Below, piece after piece: positions 19,569-29,309 of a DNA stretch of 64,000 nucleotides (its first letter is position 1; each line of letters starts with the position of its first letter). Made by a program: the position numbers and the translations under genes. The stretch is from Sphingomonas kaistensis (GTDB lineage Bacteria > Pseudomonadota > Alphaproteobacteria > Sphingomonadales > Sphingomonadaceae). The stretch lies in contig NZ_CP145607.1 of NCBI RefSeq assembly GCF_036884275.1, forward strand, positions 620,001 through 684,000. The letters run 5' to 3'. The notes beneath the pieces are model-generated. The model did not search any database. It was not told where the DNA came from and worked only from the letters and a program-made list of their open reading frames with translations.

Positions 19569-22193
19569 ATGGCCGACCTGCCTTCCCTGTCCGACCGGCT
19601 CGCGGCGTATCGCGCCGAAGTGGAACGCCGCGTCCGGGCCGACCCCACCTGCGGCCGCGATCATGCGGCGTTCGTGTCCGCATTCACCGACAGCCTCGTG
19701 CGCCAGGCGTTCGCCGACGCCCGCGCGGCCTATCCCAATCCCAACCCGTCCGCGGCCGAACGAGTCAGCCTGGTCGCGCTCGGCGGCTATGGGCGCGGCG
19801 AGATGGCGCCGTTCAGCGACATCGACCTCATGTTCCTGACCCCCACCCCGCGCACGCCGTGGTGCGAGCAGGTAATCGAAGCCACGCTCTACGCCTTGTG
19901 GGACGCCAAGCTGAAGATCGGCCAGGCGATCCGCACCATTCCCGAACTCCTTCACCTGGCGCGCGAGGACATGACGGTCCGCACGGCGATGCTGGAATCG
20001 CGGCTGGTCGACGGCGACGCCGCCCTGTTCGACGACGCCCGCACCCGCTTTCGCGATGAGATCGTCGCCGGCAGCGCGGCCGAATTCGTGTCCGCCAAGC
20101 TCGCCGAGCGCGATGCCCGGCACGAGAAATTCGGGGACAGCCGCTATCTGGTCGAGCCCAACGTCAAGAACGGCAAGGGCGCGCTGCGCGATCTTCAGAC
20201 CCTGTTGTGGGTCGGCCGCTATGTCCGCGACGTCCGAATCTCCGCCGAACTGGTCGACGCGGGGCTGCTGACACCTACCGAATTCGCGCGCTTCGACCGG
20301 GCCGAGCGTTTCTACTGGTCGGTCCGTTTCCTTCTTCACCTCGCGACCGGGCGCGCCGAAGAACGGATGAGCTTCGCCCACCAGCGCGAACTCGCGGCCG
20401 CGCTCAACTACGCCGACCGCCCGGGCAAGAGCTCGGTCGAGCGGTTCATGCACATGTATTTCCTCCAGGCCCGCAGCGTCGGCGACCTGACCGGCCAGTT
20501 TCTCGCCCAGCTCGACGAGCAGCTCGGCGACAAGGGCCGCCGCTTCGCGCTGCCGACCTTTCTCCGCCGCCCGCGCAGGCTCGGCGGGTTCGTCATCAGC
20601 CGCGGTCGGCTGGCGCTGCCGCACGACCGTTTCCTGCGCGAAGACCCGCGCCGGCTGCTCGCGCTGTTCGCGCTGGCCGCCCGCGAAAAGCTCGAAATTC
20701 ACCCCAGCGCGATGCGCGCCGCCACCCGCGATGCGCGGCTGGTCGAACAGGTCCGCGACGATCCCCAAGCCAACGCCCTGTTCCTCGACGTGCTGACCAC
20801 GCGCGAGCATCCCGAATTGGTGCTGCGCTGGATGAACGAAGCGAATGTCTTCGGCCGCTTCGTGCCCGACTTCCGCCGCGTCGTCGCGCAGATGCAGTTC
20901 GACATGTATCACCACTACACCGTCGACGAGCACACCATCCGGGCGGTCGGCCTGCTCGCCGCGATCGAGCGGGGCGAGCTTGGCGACGACCACCCACTCG
21001 CCACCGCCCTGTTCCGGCAGATCGGATCGCGGCGCGTGCTGTACGTCGCGGTGCTGCTCCACGACATCGCCAAGGGCCGCAAGGGCGACCATAGCGTCCT
21101 CGGCGAACAGGTCGCCCGAGAACTTTGCCCGCGCTTCGGGCTCGACCCCGGCGAGACCGATACGGTTGCTTGGCTGGTCCGCCATCATCTGCTGCTCAGT
21201 CACACCGCCTTCAAGCGCGATCCGGCGGACCCCAAGACCATCGACGACTTCGTTGCCCTGGTGCAAAGCCCGGAGCGGCTGCGGCTGCTGCTGATCCTCA
21301 CCGTGGTGGACATCAGGGCGGTGGGGCCGGGCGTCTGGACCGAGTGGAAGCGCAAGCTCATTCGCACGCTCTACGATCTGGCCGAGGAGCGACTTCGGCT
21401 GGGGCACAAGCAGCGCGGGCGGGCGGAAGAGATCGCGCTTCGCCAAGGCCAGCTGTCGCGGGCGCTGGGCTGGGCGGAAGCACCGGCGAAAGCGCACGCG
21501 CGGCGCCTTCCCGACAGCTATTGGCTGGCCGAACCGCCCGAAATCGCGCTCGACAACGCGCGGCAGATCGTTGCCGCCGAAGCCGTCCCCGGGCCGCTCG
21601 ACCCCTCGGTCCGGGTCGAGCCGGGCACCGAAGCCGCAACCCGGGTAACGGTCTATACCGCCGACCGGCCGGGCCTGTTCTTCCGAATCGCGGCGGCGCT
21701 GGCGGCGGCCGGTGCCGAGATCGTCGACGCGCGCATCCACACCACCAGGGACGGCATGGCGCTCGACAATCTGCTGGTCCACGACCGCCAGGGCCAGGTC
21801 TATGGCGACCGCCGCCGCCGCCAGCGTCTCGCCAGGGCGGTCACCGCGGCGCTTGGCTCAGGACCGCCGCCCGATCTTCCCGAAGTCGCCCCTTCGGCCT
21901 TCGAGGTCGCGCCCTCCATCACCATTGCCGAGGGTGCATCGCGCCGTTTCACGGTGGTCGAGGTGCAAGCGGCCGATCGTCCCGGCCTGGTCGCCGCGCT
22001 GGCGCGCGCCATTTTCGAGCAGCAGGTGGCGATCCATTCGGCGCATATCGCCACCTTCGGGGAGCGCGCGGTCGACGTCTTCTATCTTGCGAGCGAAACG
22101 GGCCGCAAACTGACCGCCGAGGAGATTGCCCGGCTGCGCCCCGCCCTGCTCACCGCCGCAAGCCAGCCCCGCCAGGATGCGGCCGCCGCCTGA
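19569..22193 (+). CDS. glnD: [Protein-PII] uridylyltransferase / uridylyl-removing enzyme
   Basis: 874 residues. The nucleotidyltransferase motif GGYGRGEMAPFSDIDL is at 72-87, the HD hydrolase with 'HDIAKGRKGDHS' is near 497, and two ACT domains are at about 690 and 794 (each with a 'DRPGL' turn) for glutamine sensing. GlnD uridylylates the PII protein when glutamine is low and removes UMP when it is high, linking nitrogen status to glutamine synthetase and Ntr control. All catalytic motifs look intact. It is transcribed away from the hydroxylase-like gene and converges on the receptor gene. Confidence 0.95.
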   Translation: MADLPSLSDRLAAYRAEVERRVRADPTCGRDHAAFVSAFTDSLVRQAFADARAAYPNPNPSAAERVSLVALGGYGRGEMAPFSDIDLMFLTPTPRTPWCEQVIEATLYALWDAKLKIGQAIRTIPELLHLAREDMTVRTAMLESRLVDGDAALFDDARTRFRDEIVAGSAAEFVSAKLAERDARHEKFGDSRYLVEPNVKNGKGALRDLQTLLWVGRYVRDVRISAELVDAGLLTPTEFARFDRAERFYWSVRFLLHLATGRAEERMSFAHQRELAAALNYADRPGKSSVERFMHMYFLQARSVGDLTGQFLAQLDEQLGDKGRRFALPTFLRRPRRLGGFVISRGRLALPHDRFLREDPRRLLALFALAAREKLEIHPSAMRAATRDARLVEQVRDDPQANALFLDVLTTREHPELVLRWMNEANVFGRFVPDFRRVVAQMQFDMYHHYTVDEHTIRAVGLLAAIERGELGDDHPLATALFRQIGSRRVLYVAVLLHDIAKGRKGDHSVLGEQVARELCPRFGLDPGETDTVAWLVRHHLLLSHTAFKRDPADPKTIDDFVALVQSPERLRLLLILTVVDIRAVGPGVWTEWKRKLIRTLYDLAEERLRLGHKQRGRAEEIALRQGQLSRALGWAEAPAKAHARRLPDSYWLAEPPEIALDNARQIVAAEAVPGPLDPSVRVEPGTEAATRVTVYTADRPGLFFRIAAALAAAGAEIVDARIHTTRDGMALDNLLVHDRQGQVYGDRRRRQRLARAVTAALGSGPPPDLPEVAPSAFEVAPSITIAEGASRRFTVVEVQAADRPGLVAALARAIFEQQVAIHSAHIATFGERAVDVFYLASETGRKLTAEEIARLRPALLTAASQPRQDAAAA

Positions 22194-22201
22194 CCAATAG
22201 G

Positions 22202-22230
22202 AAAAAGGCCCCGCGGTCGCCCGCGAGGCC
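22202..22230 (-). terminator. Rho-independent terminator of the TonB-dependent receptor gene
   Basis: Read on the minus strand, GGCCTCGCGG / CCGCGGGGCC form a 10-bp stem with one mismatch and a 4-base loop, followed directly by TTTTT. It lies 26 bases after the receptor stop. The stem may also act on glnD transcripts from the other side, but without a T run. Confidence 0.8.
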
Positions 22231-22255
22231 CTCCCCCTGTCAAAAGGACTTTGCC

Positions 22256-25036
22256 TCAGAGGCGCGTGCGAACCGTCAGGCCGTAAGTGCGCGGCTCGGC
22301 GAGGAAGGCGCCGAACAGCTGGTTCGAACGGGCGTAGAAGCCCTGCTGGACACCGCGCTGCGTGCCCGAGCCTTGCGCGAAGGCATCGAACGCGACCTGC
22401 AGATAATCCTCGTTGAAGAGGTTCTGCGCCCACAGTTCGACCGCCCAGCGGCGATCCGGCCCCTGGATGCCGATACGGCCATTCACCACCGCATAGGAGT
22501 TCTGCAGCTTCTCGAGATCGAGATCCGAACCGGTGTTGAACTTCGACTGGTAGCGGGCATCGACATAGAACAACGCGCGGATGCCGCTGTCGGTGATCCG
22601 CGGGTTGAAGCTCATCGAGCCGGTCCCGACAAACGCCGAGCTGTTGGACAGGCGGCGGCCCGGCAACTGGAACAGCGCGTTGGTCAGCGGACTGCCGTCT
22701 GTGCCAACCAGGTTGTTGGCATAGCGGGTGTTCACGAAGGTAGTGCCGAGGTTGATCGCGACATCCGTGACCGGACGCATGAACAGCTCGACCTCGACGC
22801 CCTTGCTGGTCACGCCGGGCTTGGTGTCGCCAGTGCAACCACCCGTGAGCGGGCTGTTGTCACGGTCCGCACCGCCAAGATCGGCCTTACAGGCATTGAC
22901 GTTGACGACGATGAAGCGGGTGCCGTCAAAGGTGTTGAGCTGGAAGTCCTCGAACCGCTGAAGGAAGGCGGCGACGTTGATGTCGATGCCGCGGCCGTTG
23001 AACTTGGCGCCGAGTTCGTAGGCGTTGTTGATCTCGGGCGCGAACTGCAGGCCGTTGAGGCTCGCGGTCGGAAGCACCGGACCGTTGTTGTTCTGGCGCG
23101 CCAGGCCGGCTCGATCGAGGTTGAAGCCGCCGCCCTTGTAGCCGCGCGAATAGCTCGCATAGGCCAGCAGCTGGTCGGTCGGCTTGTAGCTGACCACCGC
23201 GGTGCCGGAGAATTCGCTCTCCTTCTTGCGGCTTTCGGCCGGGTTGACGTTGCCGCCCGGAACCGACGGGTTGAAGCAGGCGAGCTGCTGCAGCGCGGCC
23301 AGCGGGCTTCCGAGCAGCGACCGGCAGATCACGTTGTTGTCGGTGAAGCGCGCATCCAGTTCCTTGGTCTCGCGGGTGTAGCGCAGACCGAGGGTGACCT
23401 TCAGGCGGTCGGTGACGTCGAAGATGTTGTGGGTGAACAGCGCCAGGTTGTTGCTGGTCTGGTCGTAGACGTCGAGCAGGCCGGCATTGTTCAGCGTCCC
23501 AGTCGGCTGACCAAGCGCCGCAGCGATGCTGCCGAAGCCCGGACGCGCCGGATTGGCGAGCAGCGCCGGAAGCACGGCGAGCAGCTGCTGGCGCTGCGCT
23601 TCGGTAACGCCGGGGACCGAGCCGGCGCGAAGCGCTGTCAACGTGCCGGTGGCGACGGCGGTGTTGATGCAGCTCGACCCCACCAGCGGGCTCGGCGAGA
23701 GGGCGGTCGGAAGGACGCCGTTGATCAGCAGGCAGTTGGCGAACCGCTCATAGTCCGAACCGAAGCTGAGGTTGTCCGACACCTTGAGCTTCTCGTTGGC
23801 GTAATAGCCACCGACCAGCCAGTCGAGACGGCCGTTGAAGGCCTCGCCCTGGAGACGAAGCTCCTGGGTGAAGGTCTTGAAGCGGTTGTAGCTGTTGCCG
23901 TCCGCCGCGCGGTGAAGGATGTCGAGGTTGTTGTAGTCGGCGTCGGTGCCGCGTGTGTACTTGTTGTAGCGATAGGCTGTGATCGAGGTCAGTTCGGCAC
24001 CACCGAAATCGTGAACGATCTCGCCCGATCCACCCCAGTCGCGAACGTCGCTCTGGTAGCCGAAGCCCGGGGTCCAAGTGGCGCGGCGGGCGAAAGTATC
24101 GTCGTTGATGACCGCACCCAGCGCCTGAAGCAGCGGCTTGGCGGTCGACGTCGTGCGTCCGGACAGGATCGCGTCGGTAGCAGGCAGGTAGGAGGCGGCG
24201 CAGCAGGTCTCGTCACGCTTGGCGAAGTCGCCGATCAGGCGTACCGAGGTCGCATCGCTCGGCTGGAACAGGAGCTGGCCGCGCAGCAGGTAGCGGTTGC
24301 GATCGTTGGCATCTTCGCCGGTGATCGAATTGATGACGAAGCCGTCGCGCTTGACGTACACGCCGTCGACACGGGCCGCGATGTTGGAGCTGAGCGGACC
24401 GGTCAGGCCGAGTTCCAGGCGGCGGAAGTCGTAGTTGCCGATGTCGATCTGGCCGTTGGCGCCGAACTGGAAGCGCGGCTTGGCGGTGATGACCGAGATG
24501 ATGCCGGCCGAGGCGTTGCGGCCGAACAACGTGCCCTGCGGACCGCGCAGCACTTCGACGCGGTCGATCTGACCAAGCTCCGACAGGCCGACGCCGGTAC
24601 GCGAGCGATAAACGCCGTCGATAAAGGTCGCGACCGAGCTTTCGAGCCCGGGGTTGTCGCCGACGGTGCCGATGCCGCGGATACGGGCCACGCCCGCGCC
24701 GGCTTCGGACGAGGTCGAGGAAACCTGCAGCGAGGGCGACAGCTGCTGGAGCTGCCGAAGGTCCGTGACGCCCGAATTCTCAAGGCTTTCTGCGGTAACG
24801 GCGCTGACCGCCAGCGGAACGTCCGACAGCGCTTCGTTACGGCGCGTCGCGGTGACCACGATGTCGCCGTTGTCGCTGCTCGGTGCCTGCTGGGCGGTGT
24901 TGTCGACCGCGGCCGCTTCGGCGGTGGCGCCGTCGGTCGGCTGGGCGGCACCCTGATCGGTGTCGGTCGACTGGGCGAAGGCCGGAGTCGAAATGGCGAA
25001 CAGGCCCGCCGAAAGCAGCCAAATGGACTTGCGCAT
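22256..25036 (-). CDS. TonB-dependent outer-membrane receptor
   Basis: 926 residues. The ATG at 25036 has GGAGG 10 bases upstream and starts a signal peptide (MRKSIWLLSAGLFAISTPAFA). A Gln/Ala-rich linker then leads to the TonB box 'GDIVVTATRR' near 56. The plug domain (about 65-180) contains 'RVEVLRGPQGTLFGRNASAG', and a long beta-barrel fills the rest. It is the class abundant in sphingomonads that imports ferric siderophores, vitamins or plant-derived compounds using TonB energy. The ligand cannot be told from sequence. Neighbouring genes (glnD, infC) give no hint. A 12-bp inverted repeat lies in its upstream region, and a clear terminator follows the gene. Confidence 0.9.
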   Translation of the reverse strand: MRKSIWLLSAGLFAISTPAFAQSTDTDQGAAQPTDGATAEAAAVDNTAQQAPSSDNGDIVVTATRRNEALSDVPLAVSAVTAESLENSGVTDLRQLQQLSPSLQVSSTSSEAGAGVARIRGIGTVGDNPGLESSVATFIDGVYRSRTGVGLSELGQIDRVEVLRGPQGTLFGRNASAGIISVITAKPRFQFGANGQIDIGNYDFRRLELGLTGPLSSNIAARVDGVYVKRDGFVINSITGEDANDRNRYLLRGQLLFQPSDATSVRLIGDFAKRDETCCAASYLPATDAILSGRTTSTAKPLLQALGAVINDDTFARRATWTPGFGYQSDVRDWGGSGEIVHDFGGAELTSITAYRYNKYTRGTDADYNNLDILHRAADGNSYNRFKTFTQELRLQGEAFNGRLDWLVGGYYANEKLKVSDNLSFGSDYERFANCLLINGVLPTALSPSPLVGSSCINTAVATGTLTALRAGSVPGVTEAQRQQLLAVLPALLANPARPGFGSIAAALGQPTGTLNNAGLLDVYDQTSNNLALFTHNIFDVTDRLKVTLGLRYTRETKELDARFTDNNVICRSLLGSPLAALQQLACFNPSVPGGNVNPAESRKKESEFSGTAVVSYKPTDQLLAYASYSRGYKGGGFNLDRAGLARQNNNGPVLPTASLNGLQFAPEINNAYELGAKFNGRGIDINVAAFLQRFEDFQLNTFDGTRFIVVNVNACKADLGGADRDNSPLTGGCTGDTKPGVTSKGVEVELFMRPVTDVAINLGTTFVNTRYANNLVGTDGSPLTNALFQLPGRRLSNSSAFVGTGSMSFNPRITDSGIRALFYVDARYQSKFNTGSDLDLEKLQNSYAVVNGRIGIQGPDRRWAVELWAQNLFNEDYLQVAFDAFAQGSGTQRGVQQGFYARSNQLFGAFLAEPRTYGLTVRTRL

Positions 25037-25157
25037 GAAGGAACCCCTCCTAACAAAACTGTAAGGGAGGGGCCTAGAGCAGCCGCGCCGCTCTTGGGAA
25101 GCGGGCCACACAGTCAATCGAGCGAAGAAAACGAAATGTTACCGGGCAGCAACATCA

Positions 25158-25189
25158 TGCGGTGCAGCAAATAGTCATGCTGCACCGCA
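25158..25189. repeat. Perfect 12-bp inverted repeat between infC and the receptor gene
   Basis: TGCGGTGCAGCA and TGCTGCACCGCA are separated by 8 bases. The dyad lies 122 bases upstream of the receptor start and 73 bases after the infC stop, both read on the minus strand. No T run follows. It could be an operator for the receptor or a transcript-end stem for infC. Confidence 0.7.
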
Positions 25190-25261
25190 CACTGGCATTA
25201 ACGTACTTACTGCCGGGAATAGCTGGTCGACGAAGAATTCATGGCTTTTCCGCCACATCCG

Positions 25262-25792
25262 TTACTTGGGTGACAGCACCATCAGCATTTGCCGACCTTC
25301 CATCCGCGGATGGGCCTCGACCTTGGCGATTTCGCCGGTTTCCGAGGCAACCCGCTGAAGCACCGCCATACCGAGCTGGCCATGCGCCATTTCGCGGCCA
25401 CGGAATCGCATAGTGACCTTGACTTTGTCCCCGTCACCCAGGAACTCGACGACCTTCTTCATCTTGGTCTCGTAGTCGTGGTCGTCGATGTTGGGACGCA
25501 TCTTGATCTCCTTGATCTCCTGCGTCTTTTGCCGCTTGCGCTGCTCGTTGGCCTTTTTCTGCGCTTCATACTTGAAGCGGCCAATATCGAGGAATTTGGC
25601 GACGGGCGGATCGGCATTCGGGCTGATCTCGACCAGATCGAGCCCGACTTCGGCAGCCTGCTCGATCGCTTCACGCGTAAACATCACGCCAAGGTTCTCG
25701 CCGTTTTCATCGATCACCCGCACCTTCTGGCTTTGGATGAATTCGTTGTAGCGAGGACCGGAAAGCTGGGGCGGCGCCAGAGGGCGCCTCAT
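25262..25792 (-). CDS. infC: Translation initiation factor IF-3
   Basis: 176 residues. The N-terminal domain has '[25 protein letters not shown]' and the linker '[16 protein letters not shown]'. The C-terminal domain has '[20 protein letters not shown]', 'RFRGREMAH' and '[12 protein letters not shown]'. IF-3 binds the 30S subunit, blocks subunit joining and checks start codons. The start at ATG (MRRP...) agrees with family members. Oddly, the nearest Shine-Dalgarno-like GGAG is 20 bases away, and a ten-codon frame (nine sense codons plus stop) overlaps this ATG by four bases, so start selection may be coupled or non-canonical. Confidence 0.95.
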   Translation of the reverse strand: MRRPLAPPQLSGPRYNEFIQSQKVRVIDENGENLGVMFTREAIEQAAEVGLDLVEISPNADPPVAKFLDIGRFKYEAQKKANEQRKRQKTQEIKEIKMRPNIDDHDYETKMKKVVEFLGDGDKVKVTMRFRGREMAHGQLGMAVLQRVASETGEIAKVEAHPRMEGRQMLMVLSPK

Positions 25793-25818
25793 TGGCGGAC
25801 GTATAACGCAATCTCCAT
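25789..25818 (-). other. Short leader frame overlapping the infC start
   Basis: ATG GAG ATT GCG TTA TAC GTC CGC CAA TGA (peptide MEIALYVRQ). Its TGA overlaps the infC ATG as ATGA. It has no obvious ribosome site of its own. It may be chance, or it may couple infC translation to upstream ribosomes. An ATA codon in the infC frame at 25804, 8 bases after GGAG, is another possible initiation point. Confidence 0.3.
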
Positions 25819-25983
25819 TGGTAATTGAACAACTGTGCCAGCTAGGCCCTTCGCCCTCACCTGAAAAGAGGGCGACACGACCACCCGTGCATTTTGTGGC
25901 GGCCTGTGGCGGCGTGGCGTCATTCGCGCCTCTCGTCGCCTTCGCCGACTCTCCCTACATAGGAAGTCGGAGAAAGAATTACG

Positions 25984-26499
25984 ATGCTCGAGTTTCTTGG
26001 CGGCCTACTGCTGTTCTTCCTGACCCTGGTGGTGCTGGCGGTCTGGCTCGGAATTCGGATGGCGCGCCGGCTGATGCGCACCGCGCGCGGTTTTGCCGGC
26101 AGCTTCACGCAAGGGATGCCGGGCTTTTCGGCGATTCCCGATCCGCGCTGGGCGCGGCTTGCGGCCTTGCTAGACCGGCGCCAGCGGGAAGCCGCGCGGG
26201 TCGCGCGCGAGCGGATCGCCGCCCTGCTGGCCGAGCGCGGCTCGGCGGCGCTGACCCCCGACGAAGCGCAATTGATGATCAGCTGCGAAAAGCGCGTGCC
26301 CGAACTGATCGACACCTGCCTCGACCGCTGCCGCACCGCGCGCCCGACCGAGCGCTGCGATTATGCCGGCCCGACGCTGGAGCGGCTGGTGCGGATCGGC
26401 GAGGAAGCCGAGGCGACGAGGCAGGCGATCCGCGCCCGCGACGACGGGCGCCTCACCACCATGCACCATTATTTCGACGCGGTGACCGCGAAAAATTAG
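25984..26499 (+). CDS. Small membrane-anchored protein of unknown function
   Basis: 171 residues. Residues 4-25 form one hydrophobic segment ([20 protein letters not shown]) followed by arginines, a typical inner-membrane anchor with the rest in the cytoplasm. The soluble part is helical and Arg/Ala-rich ('[21 protein letters not shown]') with four cysteines in '[17 protein letters not shown]...RC'. I do not recognise a family. GGAG lies 11 bases upstream of the ATG. It faces thrS, and the two stop codons overlap by 4 bases. It is probably a genuine gene because codon use matches its neighbours and an N-terminal anchor is present. Confidence 0.7.
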   Translation: MLEFLGGLLLFFLTLVVLAVWLGIRMARRLMRTARGFAGSFTQGMPGFSAIPDPRWARLAALLDRRQREAARVARERIAALLAERGSAALTPDEAQLMISCEKRVPELIDTCLDRCRTARPTERCDYAGPTLERLVRIGEEAEATRQAIRARDDGRLTTMHHYFDAVTAKN

Positions 26500-28514
26500 A
26501 CCGCGCGAAGGTCCGGCGGAGTTGCCTCGGCCTTCAGCATCGCCATCGCCTCGTCGAGACTCAGCACCTGCTGGCGCTCTTCGCTGCCAAGGCGACGCAC
26601 GGCGACGGTGCCTTCCTCCGCCTCGCGCTTGCCGACGACCAGCAGCAGCGGGACCTTGGCGAGGCTGTGTTCGCGCACCTTGTAGTTGATCTTCTCGTTG
26701 CGCGTATCGGCCTCGACCCGGAAGCCCGCCGCCTGAAGCTTGGCGGTGACCTCGTTGGCGTAATCGTCAGCATCCGACACGATGGTCGCGACCACCGCCT
26801 GCACCGGGGTCAGCCACAGCGGCAGATTGCCGGCGAAATGCTCGATCAGGATGCCGATGAAGCGCTCGAACGTGCCGAGGATGGCGCGGTGGAGCATCAC
26901 CGGGCGGTGGCGCTCGCCATCCTCGCCGATGTAGCTGGCGTCCAGCCGCTCCGGCAGCACGCGGTCGGACTGGATGGTGCCGACCTGCCAAGTCCGGCCG
27001 ATCGCGTCGGTCAGGTGGAATTCTAGCTTGGGCGCATAGAAAGCGCCCTCGCCCGGCAATTCTTCCCACCCAAACTCGGGCGTCGCGCGGCCGCTCGACA
27101 CCACCGCCTCGCGCAGTTCGGCCTCCGCCTTGTCCCACATCTCCTCGCTGCCGAAGCGCTTCTCCGGACGCAGCGCCAGTTTCACCGCGTACTTATCGAA
27201 GCCGAGATCGCGATAGATGCCGTCCAGCAGGTCGCAGAAATCGCGCACCTCCTGCACCAACTGATCCTCGCGGCAGAAGATGTGGGCATCGTCCTGCGTA
27301 AACTGGCGCACCCGCATGATGCCGTGCAGCGCGCCGTGCGGCTCGTTGCGGTGGCAGCAGCCGAATTCGGCCATGCGAAGCGGCAACTCGCGATAGCTGG
27401 TGATGCCCTGCTTGAAGATCAAAACGTGCGCCGGGCAATTCATCGGCTTCAGCGCCATCCACTCGGCGTCGTCCGACACCAGCGGCCCCTCGTCCTCGGT
27501 GTTGGGCACCTCGTCGGGGATGACGAACATGTTCTCGCGATACTTGCCCCAGTGGCCGGACTTCTCCCACTGGCGCGCATCCATCACTTGCGGGGTCTTG
27601 ACCTCGTGATAGCCGGCGGCATCGAGCTTGCGGCGCATATACGCCTCGAGCTGCCGCCAGATGAGGAAGCCCTTGGGGTGCCAGAAGACGCTGCCATGCG
27701 CTTCGGCCTGGAGGTGGAACAAATCCATCGCCTGGCCCAGCTTGCGATGATCGCGCTTGGCCGCTTCTTCGAGCCGCGTCAGATGCTCGGCGAGCTGCTT
27801 CTTGTTGAGCCACGCCGTCCCGTAGATGCGGCTCAGCATCGGGTTCTTGGGATCGCCGCGCCAGTAAGCGCCCGACACGCGGGTCAGCTTGAACGCCTGC
27901 GGATCGAGCTTGCCGGTGCTGGCCAGATGCGGCCCGCGGCACAGGTCCATCCAGGCATCCTCGCCCTTGCCGGAGCGATACATGGTTATGGTCTGGTCGG
28001 CCGGAAGCTCCATCACCCACTCGGATTTGAAGGTCTCCCCGGTGCGGGCGAAGAAATCGCGCACATCCTCGCGCTTCCACACTTCGCGGATCAGCGGCTC
28101 GTCGGCGGCGATGACGCGGCGCATCGCTTCCTCGATCGCGGGCAGGTCTTCCTCGGTGAACGGACCACGATCGGGGGCGGGCGCGAAGTCGTAATAGAAG
28201 CCGTCGTCGGTTGCCGGACCAAAGGTGATCTGGGTGCCGGGATACAGCTTCTGCACCGCTTCGGCGAGGACGTGGGCATAGTCGTGCCGGACCAGTTCCA
28301 GCGCGTCCTTTTCGTCGCGCGCGGTGATCAGCGCGAGCTCGGCATCCTCTTCGAACGGGCGCATGATATCGCGCACCTCGCCATTCACGCGCGCGGCGAG
28401 CGCCGCCTTGGCGAGGCCCGGCCCGATGGCCGCGGCGACGTCGGCCGGGGTCGAGCCTTCCGGCATCTCCCGCACGGTGCCGTCGGGAAGCGAGATTCGG
28501 AACATCTTGGACAT
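26496..28514 (-). CDS. thrS: Threonyl-tRNA synthetase
   Basis: 672 residues from ATG 28514 ([27 protein letters not shown]). Order: TGS domain, second additional domain with the editing-site histidines ('[20 protein letters not shown]'), class II catalytic core, and C-terminal anticodon domain. The core shows '[21 protein letters not shown]' and motif 2 in '[15 protein letters not shown]'. The anticodon domain includes '[12 protein letters not shown]' and the tail '[12 protein letters not shown]'. It charges tRNA-Thr. The open frame continues upstream into the GNAT gene but lacks family similarity there. Size is slightly above the usual 640-650 residues. It overlaps the facing membrane-protein gene at the stop. 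Confidence 0.95.
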   Translation of the reverse strand: MSKMFRISLPDGTVREMPEGSTPADVAAAIGPGLAKAALAARVNGEVRDIMRPFEEDAELALITARDEKDALELVRHDYAHVLAEAVQKLYPGTQITFGPATDDGFYYDFAPAPDRGPFTEEDLPAIEEAMRRVIAADEPLIREVWKREDVRDFFARTGETFKSEWVMELPADQTITMYRSGKGEDAWMDLCRGPHLASTGKLDPQAFKLTRVSGAYWRGDPKNPMLSRIYGTAWLNKKQLAEHLTRLEEAAKRDHRKLGQAMDLFHLQAEAHGSVFWHPKGFLIWRQLEAYMRRKLDAAGYHEVKTPQVMDARQWEKSGHWGKYRENMFVIPDEVPNTEDEGPLVSDDAEWMALKPMNCPAHVLIFKQGITSYRELPLRMAEFGCCHRNEPHGALHGIMRVRQFTQDDAHIFCREDQLVQEVRDFCDLLDGIYRDLGFDKYAVKLALRPEKRFGSEEMWDKAEAELREAVVSSGRATPEFGWEELPGEGAFYAPKLEFHLTDAIGRTWQVGTIQSDRVLPERLDASYIGEDGERHRPVMLHRAILGTFERFIGILIEHFAGNLPLWLTPVQAVVATIVSDADDYANEVTAKLQAAGFRVEADTRNEKINYKVREHSLAKVPLLLVVGKREAEEGTVAVRRLGSEERQQVLSLDEAMAMLKAEATPPDLRAV

Positions 28515-28558
28515 GCGCCCGCCCTTAGCGGGTGCGTCGCGCGATGTGCACCCCCCGG

Positions 28559-29269
28559 CTAGAGCGGCTTGCCGAAGACGACCAGCCGCTCGACTTCGGC
28601 AAAGCCGTTGGCTGCATGCCAGGCGATGCTCGCCGCATTGTCGGGCCAGGTATCGGAGCCAAGCCAGTCGAGCCCCTCGCCGCGCGCCCAGTTTTCGACG
28701 GCCCGGAGCAGCGCACGCGCCACCCCCGCCCCGCGCTGCGCCGGATCGACCCACAAATCCTCGACGTAAGCCGCGCGAAGGTGCGGCGCCCCTTCGGCAT
28801 AATTGCGCACGCGGGCGTCAATCAGCCCGATCGCATTGCCTGCTTCGTCCTCGGCGAGGAACGCGACATAGGGTTCGGGCAGGCGCACCCACTCCTCGAT
28901 TTCGCTGCGGAATTCGGCGGGGTCGGTGCCCTCGTCCAGCCGGGACAGCATCCTCGCCCAGGCGGGGTGATCCGCTTCCTCCGCCCGGCGCACGCGGATC
29001 ATCGCGCGGTGCGGGCCTCGCATCGTCATCGGCGCGGCGCAGCCATCGACGCGGCGGTCGACCGCCATGAAGGTCTGGGCCGGCGGCAGGTTGCCGAGCT
29101 TGCGGGGGCCGAGCCGCTCGCCCTGCTTGCGGGCGAGGCTCATCGGGGTCTCGGGGCAGCGCTTGTCGGCATAAGGGCTTTGCACCGGCATCGGGGCGGC
29201 TGGGCGGACCGGAGTGGCCGGAGCAGCGCCGAGAAGGGGCACGGCGGCGAGGATGGCAAAAGCACGCAT
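28559..29269 (-). CDS. Secreted small protein fused in frame to a GNAT N-acetyltransferase
   Basis: 236 residues with AGGAGG 8 bases before the ATG at 29269. Residues 1-20 are a signal peptide ([16 protein letters not shown]). Residues 20-85 resemble a small secreted sphingomonad protein ('[25 protein letters not shown]'). From residue 90 (ATG 29002, [12 protein letters not shown]) the chain is a full GNAT domain of about 147 residues. Its acetyl-CoA motif is '[21 protein letters not shown]', and it ends '[18 protein letters not shown]'. GNAT enzymes are normally cytoplasmic, so the fusion is odd. Either the two genes lost a stop or carry a frameshift, or the GNAT is translated from its own start at 29002. 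Confidence 0.75.
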   Translation of the reverse strand: MRAFAILAAVPLLGAAPATPVRPAAPMPVQSPYADKRCPETPMSLARKQGERLGPRKLGNLPPAQTFMAVDRRVDGCAAPMTMRGPHRAMIRVRRAEEADHPAWARMLSRLDEGTDPAEFRSEIEEWVRLPEPYVAFLAEDEAGNAIGLIDARVRNYAEGAPHLRAAYVEDLWVDPAQRGAGVARALLRAVENWARGEGLDWLGSDTWPDNAASIAWHAANGFAEVERLVVFGKPL

Positions 29270-29309
29270 CGGCGGTTCCTCCTGACGTGCGATCATACCA
29301 CGATCGGCC

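Noticed and set aside
19479..21782. Long minus-strand open frame continuing upstream of the hydroxylase-like gene
   Set aside because: It is antisense to glnD, whose motifs are all intact. The translated residues are Arg/Gly/Ala-rich without domains. A GTG at 19478 gives the natural protein.
21125..25174. Plus-strand open frame of about 1,350 codons
   Set aside because: It covers the end of glnD in another frame and then runs antisense to the TonB-dependent receptor. High G+C removes stops; there is no family signal.
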